This document shows, piece after piece, positions 24,239 through 33,281 of a DNA stretch of 38,136 bases. Position 1 is the first letter of the stretch; every line of letters starts with the position of its first letter. Both the position numbers and the translations under genes were made by a program. The notes under the pieces are model-generated. The model saw nothing but the letters and a program-made list of their open reading frames with translations. It ran no database searches and was not told the origin of the DNA. This stretch comes from CAIJNA01 sp964516815 (GTDB taxonomy: Bacteria; Campylobacterota; Campylobacteria; Campylobacterales; Arcobacteraceae): the NCBI GenBank assembly GCA_964516815.1, contig CAZEXK010000014.1:1-38136 (forward strand). Direction: 5' to 3'.

Positions 24239-24945
24239 TTATATTAAGTGGTGCTGGATTAAGTGCACAGTCTGGAATATCAACTTTTAGAGATAATAAT
24301 GGATTGTGGGAAAACTATGATATATCAGTTGTTTGTGATGCAAGTTCGATGATCAATAATAAAAAAATCACATTGGATTTTTATGATAAAAGAAGAGAAG
24401 ATATTAAAAATAAAGTTCCAAATTATGCTCATGAAGTTTTAGTGAAACTAAAAAGAGAATTTAGCAGTGATATTGCACTTATCACTCAAAATGTAGATGA
24501 TTTATTCGAAAAAGCAGGACTTAAAGAAGATGAACTTATACATTTACATGGTTTTTTACCAGAAGTCAGGTGTCAAAACAAACAATGCGAAGAAATATAT
24601 AACATATCTTATAAAAAGATAAACACAATGAATGAAGGTTATTGTAAAAAGTGCAATACTCAATTAAGACCAAATATTATTTTCTTTGGTGAATCAGCAC
24701 CTAAATATGAAAATTTACATTATGAACTAAACAATTGTGAATTTATAGTCATCATTGGTACTAGTGGCAATGTTATAGATGTAAACTATATGGCAAATAA
24801 TATTAAATATAGCATATTAAATAACCTAGAACAAAGCGATGCAATTGAAGACAGTTTATTCTCAAAAGTGATGTATGATAAAGTAAGTGATGTTATAGAT
24901 GAAATATATAATGATGTGAAAGAATTTCTAAATGCCTCAAAATAA
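24226..24945 (+). CDS. cobB: NAD-dependent protein deacylase (sirtuin)
   Basis: A 239-residue Sir2 protein that removes acyl groups from lysines using NAD. It shows the NAD site GAGLSAQSGISTFR (9-22), TQNVDDL (about 88-94), the catalytic His108 in HLHGF, and a zinc knuckle (Cys116, Cys121, Cys140, Cys143). Tyr53 and Arg56 in DFYDKRRED form the Y-x-x-R pair that in class III sirtuins (E. coli CobB, SIRT5) binds succinyl-lysine, so desuccinylation is likely besides deacetylation. It overlaps flhX upstream and the FAD oxidoreductase gene by 14 bases downstream, so translation is probably coupled. Confidence 0.93.
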   Translation: MARVVILSGAGLSAQSGISTFRDNNGLWENYDISVVCDASSMINNKKITLDFYDKRREDIKNKVPNYAHEVLVKLKREFSSDIALITQNVDDLFEKAGLKEDELIHLHGFLPEVRCQNKQCEEIYNISYKKINTMNEGYCKKCNTQLRPNIIFFGESAPKYENLHYELNNCEFIVIIGTSGNVIDVNYMANNIKYSILNNLEQSDAIEDSLFSKVMYDKVSDVIDEIYNDVKEFLNASK

Positions 24946-26056
24946 TCATGTTTATGATTATATAATTATTGGTAGTGGTATAAGTGGTAGTTGTATGGCT
25001 CATGAGTTAAATAAACACTCTAAAAATATCTTAGTAATAGAAAAGGGGGATAAAATTGCATCAGGAGCTAGTAGAGCTGCTGGTGGATTTATATCTCCAT
25101 TATTAGGAAAGCCAAATAAACTTAAAGATTTAGTAAATAAAGCTTTTGATTATTCTACAAACTTTTATAAATCAAATATGCCAGAATTAATAAATCAATG
25201 TGGAACATTACAATTAGCAAAAAATAAAAAGGATCAAAATAGATTCAAAAAATATTTAGAATATATTGATCAAGATTATAAAATAGAGCAGGGAGGTTAT
25301 TTTTTTAAAGATGCAAGTATAGTAAAAAATATTGAGATATGTACAGCTTTATTAAAAGATATAACTATACAATATAACTATGAAGTGAAAGTTATAAGTT
25401 TTAGTGATAATATTTGGAATTTAGATAATAATTACTATACAAAAAATATTATTTTAGCAACAGGAGCCAGTAAAAATTTAATTAGTGAGTTTTACCTTAA
25501 AACTAGGGATTTATGGGGACAAGGAATAACAATAAGTAGTACAACCTGTATAAGTCATAACTATCATAAAGAGTGTTCAGTATCCGCTTCTATGCCTTTG
25601 AATGAAAATGAATATAAAATTAAAATAGGAGCAACACATCATAGAAATGTTAAAGATAAAAAGGTAGTTAAAAGCGATACACAATATTTGTTGTATAAAG
25701 CTTCTGATATTATAAAACTTGATAACATAAAAGTCATAAAAGAATATGCAGGTTCAAGAGCTTCTAGTGAAGATTACTTTGCACATGTAGGTAAAATAAT
25801 AAATTCATTCAAAACTTTAGAAAAATTTCCATCTTTAAAAAATGGTATAAAAATGTCTCAAAATAGATTTATTTACTATGATAATATTTATATATTAAAT
25901 TGTTTAGGAGGAAGAGGTTTTGTACTAGCACCATATTTAGCAAAAGAGCTGAGTAACTTAATAATAAATAATATTGATGTAAGTGAGGATGTTAATGTTG
26001 CCAGACTCTTTAAAAAAGAGGTTAGGCGATTAAATAATAAAAATAAAACTACTTAA
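24932..26056 (+). CDS. FAD-dependent oxidoreductase (DAO/MnmC-C-like)
   Basis: A 374-residue flavoprotein of the DAO fold. The dinucleotide-binding motif is YIIIGSGISGSCMAHEL near residue 9, followed by the acidic end of strand 2 in VIEKGDKIASGASRAAGG. GGFISPLLGKPNK, GSRASSEDYFAHVGK and LGGRGFVLAPYLAKEL resemble the FAD half of MnmC (the tRNA mnm5U-modifying oxidase) more than glycine oxidase or DadA. The methyltransferase half of MnmC is not attached. The start lies inside the sirtuin gene with a weak GAAAGAA before it. Its last codons overlap the end of the convergent dapA by eight bases. The substrate is unknown. Confidence 0.75.
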   Translation: MPQNNHVYDYIIIGSGISGSCMAHELNKHSKNILVIEKGDKIASGASRAAGGFISPLLGKPNKLKDLVNKAFDYSTNFYKSNMPELINQCGTLQLAKNKKDQNRFKKYLEYIDQDYKIEQGGYFFKDASIVKNIEICTALLKDITIQYNYEVKVISFSDNIWNLDNNYYTKNIILATGASKNLISEFYLKTRDLWGQGITISSTTCISHNYHKECSVSASMPLNENEYKIKIGATHHRNVKDKKVVKSDTQYLLYKASDIIKLDNIKVIKEYAGSRASSEDYFAHVGKIINSFKTLEKFPSLKNGIKMSQNRFIYYDNIYILNCLGGRGFVLAPYLAKELSNLIINNIDVSEDVNVARLFKKEVRRLNNKNKTT

Positions 26057-26073
26057 CAATTGTGTAGTTTTTT
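26045..26073. terminator. Hairpin formed by the overlapping gene ends
   Basis: AAAACTAC (26045-26052) pairs with GTAGTTTT (26064-26071) across an 11-base loop; a T run extends to 26073 and T-rich sequence follows on the other strand. The stem contains the final codons of both convergent genes, so the coding ends also serve as a two-way terminator. Confidence 0.65.
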
Positions 26074-26939
26074 AAGACTTCTTCTATTTTTTTCATATTT
26101 GTAGAAGTAGGAGCTAATAATGGTAATCTATATTCTAGTGTATCAATAAGACCAGCTATATACATTGCTGCTTTAATAGGTATTGGATTAGCTTCACAGA
26201 ACAATACCTGATTCATTGGATATAATTTATCATTTATTTCTAAAGCAGTTTTAAGGTCACCTTTTAAAGCGCTATGAACTAATTTACTTTTCAAATCTGG
26301 TAGTATATTTGCAGTTACAGATGTAATTCCTGCACCACCATTAGCAATCATAGAAAAATCAATAGCATCATCTCCGCTTAAAACCTTTAACTCTGGTCGT
26401 AGGCTAAGTATTGCAGTTGATCTCTCCAAACTTCCTGTTGCTTCTTTAGTACCATATATATTAGGACAATCATCAAACAATCTAATAGTAGTTTGTGTGT
26501 GTATATCAACACCAGTTCTTCCTGGTACATTATACAACATCATTCCTAAGTCAGGAACAGCATCGGCAATTGTTTTATAATGTTGATATAAACCTTCTTG
26601 AGATGGTTTATTATAGTAAGGCGATACAGAAAATATAGCATCAACACCAGCTTTTTGTGCTAGCTTTGCTATTTGTACAGCTTCTATTGTAGAATTAGAT
26701 CCAGCACCTGCTAATACTTTCGTATTTGTATTTTTACAAACTTCAACTGCTATTTGTACACATCTTATATGTTCATCATGACTTAAAGTTGCACTTTCTC
26801 CTGTTGTTCCAACAGGACATATGGCATCAATTCCATTATCAATTTGTCTTTGAATTAAATATGCGTAAGCTTGTTCATCTAATTTTGAATTTTTAAATGG
26901 GGTGATTATAGCTGTAGTAGCTCCCGTTACAATTGTCAT
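26049..26939 (-). CDS. dapA: 4-hydroxy-tetrahydrodipicolinate synthase
   Basis: DapA (296 residues, normal length) condenses pyruvate with aspartate semialdehyde, the entry step to lysine and meso-diaminopimelate for peptidoglycan. VGTTGESATLSHDEH holds the substrate Thr pair, LYNVPGRTGVDI holds Tyr136 and Arg141, and GTKEATGS holds the Schiff-base Lys165. AGGA lies before the ATG. It is 56 bases downstream of the diguanylate cyclase gene on the same strand. Confidence 0.97.
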   Translation of the reverse strand: MTIVTGATTAIITPFKNSKLDEQAYAYLIQRQIDNGIDAICPVGTTGESATLSHDEHIRCVQIAVEVCKNTNTKVLAGAGSNSTIEAVQIAKLAQKAGVDAIFSVSPYYNKPSQEGLYQHYKTIADAVPDLGMMLYNVPGRTGVDIHTQTTIRLFDDCPNIYGTKEATGSLERSTAILSLRPELKVLSGDDAIDFSMIANGGAGITSVTANILPDLKSKLVHSALKGDLKTALEINDKLYPMNQVLFCEANPIPIKAAMYIAGLIDTLEYRLPLLAPTSTNMKKIEEVLKNYTIVK

Positions 26940-26995
26940 TTAATATTCCTATATGTGTAATTTTTTGTATTTTAACATTATTTTAATAAAAAATC

Positions 26996-28243
26996 CTATA
27001 TTTCTAATCCACTTTGAAATAGTATTTTATTTCTTCCTGTATTTTTTGCCTTATACAAAAGTTTATCTGATAAATTTATAGCTTCTGTATAGTTTTTATT
27101 CATACTTCTTATTGTAACACCAGCACTAAAACTAATTGATAGTCTATGCTCTTTATAAATGAACTTGCTATTGTTTACAATTTTTTTAATTCGTTTTATA
27201 TATACTTCTATTTCACTTTCATCTTTACAATATAATAATCCAACAAATTCCTCTCCTCCATATCTTCCTACTATATCCGTATCTCTTGTACCTTTTAAAA
27301 GTATTTTAGAAAATGTTGATAAAACTGTATCTCCACATTCATGTCCATAGTTATCGTTTACCTTTTTAAAATAATCTATATCAAAAAATATAATTGCAAA
27401 ATCTGTTTTATTTCTTTTATATTGTTCATCAATAATTACTGCGTGCTTTTCGTAAGCTTTTCTAGTATATAAAGATGTTAAATGGTCAATGTCATTTTCT
27501 TTTTGACTTCTTTTAAGTTCTTCTTCTAATAATTCAATTTTATCTTTTAGTTCAACTATTTCTATTTGGCTTTTTTGAAACTTTTTACTTGAAGTATTAA
27601 CGTTTTCTTTCATTAATTGAGCAGTTCCTTCAAGTTCATGTTGTAATAAATCTAAATTATTTAAATTAGGTTTTTCTAACTTACCTAATTTACGTGTAAT
27701 TTTTGATATATCAATACTACTTTGCGTATTTATTGATAATATCTCTTTTATTTGTGTATTTAGAAGATTATTTAGCTTGGATATTTTTTTTGTATGTTTT
27801 AAATATACATTATGATCTCTTTTTTTTCTATCATTTGTAAATGAATTAATTGCATTTTGTATATTTTCATCAAATATAGAACTTTTTGTTTTTTTGATTT
27901 CTTTGGCAAATATTTTAAGTTCGGCATTTTTTTTATTATCAATTGAGGCACTTAAAGAATCAATAATAATTGATGTAAGGTTGTCAAGATTATCATATTG
28001 ATTTTCAGTTATAAAAAAAGCTAAATCTTTAAAAGTAGTTATTTTATTTTTTTGTATTTCTTTTTGTTTATCTTTTGATAAGGAAGTTACCAAAGTCTTA
28101 AATAATTTATTTTCTTTGGAGATAAAGTCCATTTTATTTGATAATGCTATAAATTCTCTTTCATACTCATTTGGCAATGCTTCAATGTTATTTTTAATTA
28201 AAGTAGCAAAGACTTGTTTACCAATATTATTAATAGTTCCCAT
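26996..28243 (-). CDS. Diguanylate cyclase (GGDEF)
   Basis: A 415-residue soluble protein that should make cyclic di-GMP. The C-terminal GGDEF domain (about 253-415) has LTSLYTRKAYE, FFDIDYFKKVNDNYGHECGD, and an intact active site, GGEEF (329-333). An RxxD inhibitory site (Arg320-Asp323) lies five residues before it, so product feedback is expected. The N-terminal 250 residues are helical, with a coiled coil (about 220-250), and I recognise no named sensor domain. There is no membrane segment or signal peptide. It starts four bases after the yqeY stop, with AGGA inside the end of yqeY. Confidence 0.92.
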   Translation of the reverse strand: MGTINNIGKQVFATLIKNNIEALPNEYEREFIALSNKMDFISKENKLFKTLVTSLSKDKQKEIQKNKITTFKDLAFFITENQYDNLDNLTSIIIDSLSASIDNKKNAELKIFAKEIKKTKSSIFDENIQNAINSFTNDRKKRDHNVYLKHTKKISKLNNLLNTQIKEILSINTQSSIDISKITRKLGKLEKPNLNNLDLLQHELEGTAQLMKENVNTSSKKFQKSQIEIVELKDKIELLEEELKRSQKENDIDHLTSLYTRKAYEKHAVIIDEQYKRNKTDFAIIFFDIDYFKKVNDNYGHECGDTVLSTFSKILLKGTRDTDIVGRYGGEEFVGLLYCKDESEIEVYIKRIKKIVNNSKFIYKEHRLSISFSAGVTIRSMNKNYTEAINLSDKLLYKAKNTGRNKILFQSGLEI

Positions 28244-28247
28244 TTTA

Positions 28248-28691
28248 TTATCCTAATAATTTTTTTACAAATAAGTTTATTCTTTTTCCATCAGCTTTCG
28301 CACCAATTTCTTTTTTTGATTGGCTCATTACTTTGCCCATATCTTTTATTGAACTAGCATTGATATTTTTAATGATGTTAGCAATTATATTTTGAAGTTC
28401 ATTATCATCTAATTGTGTGGGTAGGTATAAACTAAAAATATTTATTTGTTCTTGTTCTATTAAAACTAAATCATTTCTAGAAGCTTTTTCGTATTGTATT
28501 ATTGCGTCGTTTCTTTGTTTAATTCCCTTTTGTATTAATGTAATTATATCATCATCGTTTAAATCTTTTCTTTCATCAACTTCGATTTGTTTTATCATTG
28601 TATTGATTGCTCTTACTGAATCTCTTTTTACAATATCCTTAGCTCTCATAGCATCTTTTAAATCAGATTTTAATTGTTCTTTGAGTGTCAT
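28248..28691 (-). CDS. yqeY: GatB/YqeY domain protein
   Basis: A 147-residue protein corresponding to the helical YqeY domain also found at the end of GatB. Motifs are MRAKDIVKRDSVRAI, IQKGIKQRNDAIIQYEKASR, LYLPTQLDDNEL, and DMGKVMSQSKKEIGAKADGK. It may bind tRNA, but the stand-alone protein has no established function. It is co-transcribed with the diguanylate cyclase gene downstream. Confidence 0.92.
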   Translation of the reverse strand: MTLKEQLKSDLKDAMRAKDIVKRDSVRAINTMIKQIEVDERKDLNDDDIITLIQKGIKQRNDAIIQYEKASRNDLVLIEQEQINIFSLYLPTQLDDNELQNIIANIIKNINASSIKDMGKVMSQSKKEIGAKADGKRINLFVKKLLG

Positions 28692-28763
28692 ATTTTAAAT
28701 TCCTATGTTAATATATAATTATTTTATCATAAATTAAATTATTTTTCTTAAAATACCCAATTT

Positions 28764-30731
28764 TTATTTATTTTTTTGAAAACTTTCTACTAATTCTACC
28801 AATAATAAATATTCTTCAACTTTTTGTTCATATGATTTGTTAATTATTTCTAATTCTTGAGATACTAAAACAATGCCTTTATCTTTATAACAATCTGGAT
28901 TCATAAGACAGATGTTATATTGTTCAATTTGTTTTTCTAAGATTTCAATTTCACTTGGTAATTTTTCGTATGAATGTTGTTGTTTGTAGGATAATTTTTT
29001 ATTTTTACTATGTAAACTATTTGTATTTATGTTAACTAGTTTTGTTTTATTATTGTTTATTTTATTATCTTTTTCTACTTGAATAACGAATTTTTCATCT
29101 TTTTCATCTTCTAAATAATCACTATACTTTTGATATGATTCCTCAAGTAAGCCATTACCTTTAAAAATTAATAATTTTTTTGCAATTTTATCAACAAAAA
29201 ATCTATCATGACTTACAAATATTAACGCTCCTTGAAAAGAAGCTAAATATTGTTCAAGAATATTTATAGTGGGAATATCTAAATCATTTGTTGGTTCATC
29301 CATAATTAATACATCAAATTTTTTTGTAAAAAGTAGGGCAATTGCTATTCTATTTTTTTCACCACCACTTAATACACCAACTTTTTTATCTAAATATTCT
29401 TTTGGAAATAAAAAGTTTTTTAAATATCCAAAAACATGCATGGTTCTACCATCATTTAAATCAACTCTATCTCCACCATTTGGACAAAAAGTATGCATAA
29501 TAGTCTTACTTTCATCAAGCATTTCTCTATGTTGATCAAAATAACCTATTTTAAAATTACCTATTTTAAACTCTCCTTTGTTTATTTTTAGTCTTTGCAT
29601 AAACACCTTGAGTATAGTAGATTTTCCACTTCCATTTGGACCAACTATTGCAATAGTATCTTTTTGAAGTATTCTACAAGTAAAATTTTTTATTAATTCT
29701 TTATTTCCTAGTGTTAAATACACATTATCTAATTCAAATAACATTTTCTTTTTATTTTGAGTATTTCCATTGTTAAATGATTTTTGTTCACGTTCTAAAT
29801 CTAATTTCATTTTATTTATTCTTGCAGGATTTGTTTTTACTTGCTCTTTTAATTTAAAATAATTATCTTTTCTTAATTCATTTCTTTTTCTTCTAGCACT
29901 AATTCCATGTTGCATCCAATGTGCTTCATCTCTAAGTTTTCGTATAAGATTATCATGTTGTTTTTGTAAAGTATGAATCATTTGTTGTTTTTGTTCTAAA
30001 TATGCAGAATATCCACCATTGTATTTTGTTAGTGTTCCATCTTCTATTTCTAATATATTTGTTGCAATATTATCTAAAAAATATCTATCATGAGAAATAA
30101 ATATCATTGTAAATTTTTCTTTTAATAATATCTCTTCTAAAAATTCAACCATATATACATCAAGATGATTTGTTGGTTCATCTAAAAGTAGTACATCCGG
30201 TTTTTTTAAAATCAAACCTGCTAATCCAACTCTTCTTTGTTCTCCACCACTTAGTAGACTGATGTCTTTAAATTCATAATCTTTTAACATGAATTCTCTT
30301 AAAACTCTTTGTACTTTATTATCCAAATCCCAAGCATTGTGGTGATCAAGATAGCTCATAAGATCAGCTTGTTTGTTTAATAAATCTTCATTTTCATAAT
30401 CTGTTGCTAACAATAATGATATCTCGTTGTATTTCTTTTGTGCTTGTTTTAATTCTACTAATTGATTTTCAATTACATCTCTTACTGTTTGACCTATAAC
30501 AAATTTTGGTTGTTGGTCTAGCATCTCTATTTTCAAAGATTTATTAATAGAGAGCTCTCCACTATCAGCTTGAACTTCTTTTGTTATGATTTTCATAAAA
30601 GTAGATTTACCTTGACCATTTTGACCAATAATAGCAATTCTTTGTTTTGCTAATAAGGTAAAATTAACATCTTTTAAAATAGTTTTTATATCGTATTGTT
30701 TGTTTATTTGTTGTAAGTCAATGAGTGCCAT
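28764..30731 (-). CDS. ABC-F family ATPase, Uup type
   Basis: A 655-residue cytoplasmic protein with two ABC ATPase domains and no membrane segment. Domain 1 has GQNGQGKST (about 36-44), LSGGEQRRVGLAGLIL and LLDEPTNHLD. The linker contains WMQHGISARRKRNELR, typical of Uup. Domain 2 has GPNGSGKST, LSGGEKNRIAIALLF and IMDEPTNDLD. A charged C-terminal coiled coil (about 560-650) ends the protein, also as in Uup. ABC-F proteins act on the ribosome, and Uup also affects precise excision and branched DNA. There is no indication of an antibiotic resistance role. It lies 66 bases downstream of rpoD, behind a palindromic block. Confidence 0.9.
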   Translation of the reverse strand: MALIDLQQINKQYDIKTILKDVNFTLLAKQRIAIIGQNGQGKSTFMKIITKEVQADSGELSINKSLKIEMLDQQPKFVIGQTVRDVIENQLVELKQAQKKYNEISLLLATDYENEDLLNKQADLMSYLDHHNAWDLDNKVQRVLREFMLKDYEFKDISLLSGGEQRRVGLAGLILKKPDVLLLDEPTNHLDVYMVEFLEEILLKEKFTMIFISHDRYFLDNIATNILEIEDGTLTKYNGGYSAYLEQKQQMIHTLQKQHDNLIRKLRDEAHWMQHGISARRKRNELRKDNYFKLKEQVKTNPARINKMKLDLEREQKSFNNGNTQNKKKMLFELDNVYLTLGNKELIKNFTCRILQKDTIAIVGPNGSGKSTILKVFMQRLKINKGEFKIGNFKIGYFDQHREMLDESKTIMHTFCPNGGDRVDLNDGRTMHVFGYLKNFLFPKEYLDKKVGVLSGGEKNRIAIALLFTKKFDVLIMDEPTNDLDIPTINILEQYLASFQGALIFVSHDRFFVDKIAKKLLIFKGNGLLEESYQKYSDYLEDEKDEKFVIQVEKDNKINNNKTKLVNINTNSLHSKNKKLSYKQQHSYEKLPSEIEILEKQIEQYNICLMNPDCYKDKGIVLVSQELEIINKSYEQKVEEYLLLVELVESFQKNK

Positions 30732-30741
30732 GATATTCCAT

Positions 30742-30777
30742 ATCTAAGGTATCTTAGATAATTATCTAAGATATCTT
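30742..30777. repeat. Tandem and nested palindromes between rpoD and ABC-F gene
   Basis: The 14-mer ATCTAAGRTATCTT occurs twice in direct orientation (30742-30755 and 30764-30777) with a 22-base period. Together they form a 15-bp stem with one mismatch (30746-30760 with 30763-30777), centred on the perfect palindrome TTAGATAATTATCTAA (30754-30769). No U tract follows on the minus strand. It may be an attenuator between the two genes or a two-turn operator site. Confidence 0.6.
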
Positions 30778-30797
30778 GTTATTATTTGCTGTTGATT

Positions 30798-32648
30798 TTA
30801 ACTTTCAACGTAGTTTTTAAGATTTCTACCAACATTTGGATGTTTTAGTTTTTTGATAGCTGAGCTTTCTATTTGTCTTACTCTTTCTCTTGTAACATTT
30901 AATTCATTTCCAATCTCTTCTAAAGTTCTATCACTTTCATCACTTAAAAGTCCAAATCTCATTCTAACAACAGCTTGTTCTCTTTCGTTTAATTGTCCCA
31001 ATATTTGATCAATTTGACCTTTTAAATCATCTTTCATTATATTGTCAACAGGAGTAGGTGCATTAGTATCTGATACAAAGTCACCAAATTTACCATCGTC
31101 ATCAGTTCCAATAGGTGCATCTAAAGATACAGGTTCTTTTGTTATTTTTATAACTTGTTTTACTTTATCAATACTTAGTCCAACTTCTTTTGCAATTTCA
31201 TCAATTGATGGTTCTTTTGAGTTGTCTTGGATACCGTTTCTTATTATTTTATTGATTCTATTTATAGTTTCAATCATATGAATTGGTATTCTTATAGTTC
31301 TAGCTTGATCAGCAATAGCTCTACTAATTGCTTGTCTTATCCACCAAGTAGCGTATGTAGAGAATTTATAACCTTTTTTGTATTCAAATTTATCAACAGC
31401 TTTCATCAATCCAATATTACCTTCTTGAATTAAGTCTAAAAATGGTAAACCTCTATTTGTATATCTTTTAGCAATAGAAACCACAAGTCTTAAATTTGCT
31501 TTTGCCATTCTATTTTTTGCTTCATCGGTAATTTTTTTACCTAATTTGATTTGTCCTAAAATGTCTTTTAATTCTTCTTCTTCTAAATCAAATCCACCCT
31601 TAGATGCTTCTCTTGTCTGAAAAAGTTTTTTGATTTCCATATATGTACCAACCATTGTAGCCTCAGGAACCATACCAATGATATCAATTTTACTTAAATT
31701 TAAAATCTTTTCTAAAAGCATATGATGATTTTTAATCAAAGTATCGTTAAATAAAGGAAGTTTATATTCAAGTTTTTTTAATTCTATTTCAAAACCACTA
31801 TCACTTTGTAATGCTGTTTCCATAGCTTTAACTATTTCTGTTATAAGCTTACTTGTAGGTCCAAGTTCGACTAATGAATCTTTTAATTTCATTTTTTTAA
31901 ATGCAACGGATAAATCAAAAAATAATATATCTTCTTCTTTTGTACCTTGTACAGCTTCTTTTTCGATAAATTTCATCCAATCTTTTTTTGCTTTTTCTAA
32001 AAGCTTAAATGCATCAACAATAGTTTGACCTCTTTTGTCGAGTTTGATTTTTTTCTTTTCTTTATTTTCTTCATCTGTTTGTTCAATCTCAGTAGAGCTT
32101 GTACTTTCTTCACTTGATGAATTTTCATCTTCTTCATCAAAGTTTCTAAATAATTCTTTTACTTTTCTTTCTCTATTAACTAATGGTTCTTTATATTCTA
32201 AGATAAAATCAACTAAATATGGAACTGAACAAATAGCATCTAAAATACTATCTTCACCTTGTTCCATTAGTTGTGATATTTCAATTTCTTCTTCTTTTGT
32301 AAGTAGGTTTACTTTTCCCATCTCTCTTAAATACATTCGTACAGGAGAATCACTTCTACTCCATTCTAATTGTTCTTTGCTTTTTAATAAATCAAATTTA
32401 TCAGAACTTTTTAATTTTTCTCTTAATGCTATTTTTCTTTTAATTTCTTTTTCGTTTATTTGTTTTGCTAATTCTCTTGAGCTAAGTAACGTTACATTAT
32501 ACAAAGCTGATTGTGCTAATATTTTTTTAACTAATGATGGACTTGGTACTTTTGGAAAAACTTTTATTAATTTTTCAAGAGTAAGAACATTGTTTTTATT
32601 ACTTTTTATGATACTTTCTATAGATTTATTTATGTCTTTAGTTGCCAT
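30798..32648 (-). CDS. rpoD: RNA polymerase primary sigma factor RpoD
   Basis: RpoD (616 residues) is the housekeeping sigma factor that directs RNA polymerase to the TATAAT promoters seen in this window. Region 1.1 is at the N-terminus, with PVRMYLREMGKVNLLTKEEE as region 1.2 (about 100-120). An acidic, Ser/Glu-rich insert of the non-conserved region follows (about 170-205). Region 2 contains YKFSTYATWWIRQAISRAIA for -10 binding and melting. Region 3 contains PIHMIETINRI. Region 4 contains VRMRFGL and LNVTRERVRQIE, the helix-turn-helix that reads the -35. GGAGG at 32661-32665 is the ribosome binding site, 12 bases from the ATG, which is rather far. Confidence 0.97.
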   Translation of the reverse strand: MATKDINKSIESIIKSNKNNVLTLEKLIKVFPKVPSPSLVKKILAQSALYNVTLLSSRELAKQINEKEIKRKIALREKLKSSDKFDLLKSKEQLEWSRSDSPVRMYLREMGKVNLLTKEEEIEISQLMEQGEDSILDAICSVPYLVDFILEYKEPLVNRERKVKELFRNFDEEDENSSSEESTSSTEIEQTDEENKEKKKIKLDKRGQTIVDAFKLLEKAKKDWMKFIEKEAVQGTKEEDILFFDLSVAFKKMKLKDSLVELGPTSKLITEIVKAMETALQSDSGFEIELKKLEYKLPLFNDTLIKNHHMLLEKILNLSKIDIIGMVPEATMVGTYMEIKKLFQTREASKGGFDLEEEELKDILGQIKLGKKITDEAKNRMAKANLRLVVSIAKRYTNRGLPFLDLIQEGNIGLMKAVDKFEYKKGYKFSTYATWWIRQAISRAIADQARTIRIPIHMIETINRINKIIRNGIQDNSKEPSIDEIAKEVGLSIDKVKQVIKITKEPVSLDAPIGTDDDGKFGDFVSDTNAPTPVDNIMKDDLKGQIDQILGQLNEREQAVVRMRFGLLSDESDRTLEEIGNELNVTRERVRQIESSAIKKLKHPNVGRNLKNYVES

Positions 32649-32683
32649 TTATATTAAAAACCTCCATTTATGAATTTATGTGG

Positions 32684-32689
32684 ATTATA
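32684..32689 (-). promoter_or_regulatory. -10 element of rpoD
   Basis: Minus-strand TATAAT preceded by GGG, 36 bases before the rpoD start, in the divergent gap with leuD. Confidence 0.5.
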
Positions 32690-32753
32690 CCCAAATTTTA
32701 TTTTGCATAAGCTTTGATTAATAAAACTTTTTTAATATTTTTGCTAAGATACG

Positions 32754-32759
32754 TATAAT
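32754..32759 (+). promoter_or_regulatory. -10 element of leuD operon
   Basis: TATAAT, 24 bases before the leuD start; AAGG at 32770-32773 is the ribosome binding site. No leader peptide or attenuator is visible. Confidence 0.5.
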
Positions 32760-32783
32760 TAACGACTTTAAGGAATATAATAA

Positions 32784-33281
32784 ATGGAAAATTTAACAGG
32801 AAAAGTTTGGACTTTTGGTGAGAATATTGATACAGACCTAATAATAGCTGCAAGATATTTAAGTAGCAGTGATCCAGATCATCTTGCTAAATACATTATG
32901 GAAGATGCCGATCCTGGTTTTAGTGAAAAAATAAGCACAGGTGATATTATAGTTGCTGGTGAAAATTTTGGTTGTGGTTCAAGTAGAGAACATGCTCCTA
33001 TTGCTTTAAAAGCTGCTGGTATTAGTGCAATAATTGCACCCACATTTGCTAGAATTTTTTATAGAAATGCTTTTAATATGGGATTACCTATTTTTGAAGT
33101 TAGTGATTCACTTGAAATAAATGAAGGTGATATAGTTAGTATAGATATTCAAAATGGATTGGTAAAAAATGACACAAATGGTAAATCATATGAATTTAAA
33201 GCAATACCACCATTTATGCAAGAACTTTTAGATGCAGGTGGATTAATGCAATTTGCAAAACTAGAAAATGAAAGAAAATAA
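32784..33281 (+). CDS. leuD: 3-isopropylmalate dehydratase small subunit
   Basis: LeuD (165 residues, the short form) pairs with LeuC to isomerise 2-isopropylmalate to 3-isopropylmalate in leucine synthesis. The swivel-domain motifs are WTFGENIDTDLIIAARYL near the N-terminus, GENFGCGSSREHAPIALKAAG (about 56-75) and ARIFYRNAFNMGLP. leuC and leuA are not next to it. The stop is directly followed by the leuB start (TAAATG), so translation is probably coupled. Confidence 0.96.
   Translation: MENLTGKVWTFGENIDTDLIIAARYLSSSDPDHLAKYIMEDADPGFSEKISTGDIIVAGENFGCGSSREHAPIALKAAGISAIIAPTFARIFYRNAFNMGLPIFEVSDSLEINEGDIVSIDIQNGLVKNDTNGKSYEFKAIPPFMQELLDAGGLMQFAKLENERK

Noticed and set aside
32035..32673. 212-codon frame antisense to rpoD
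   Set aside because: Its Ser/Phe-rich product is the mirror of the acidic and Lys-rich rpoD codons; no ribosome binding site or family features.
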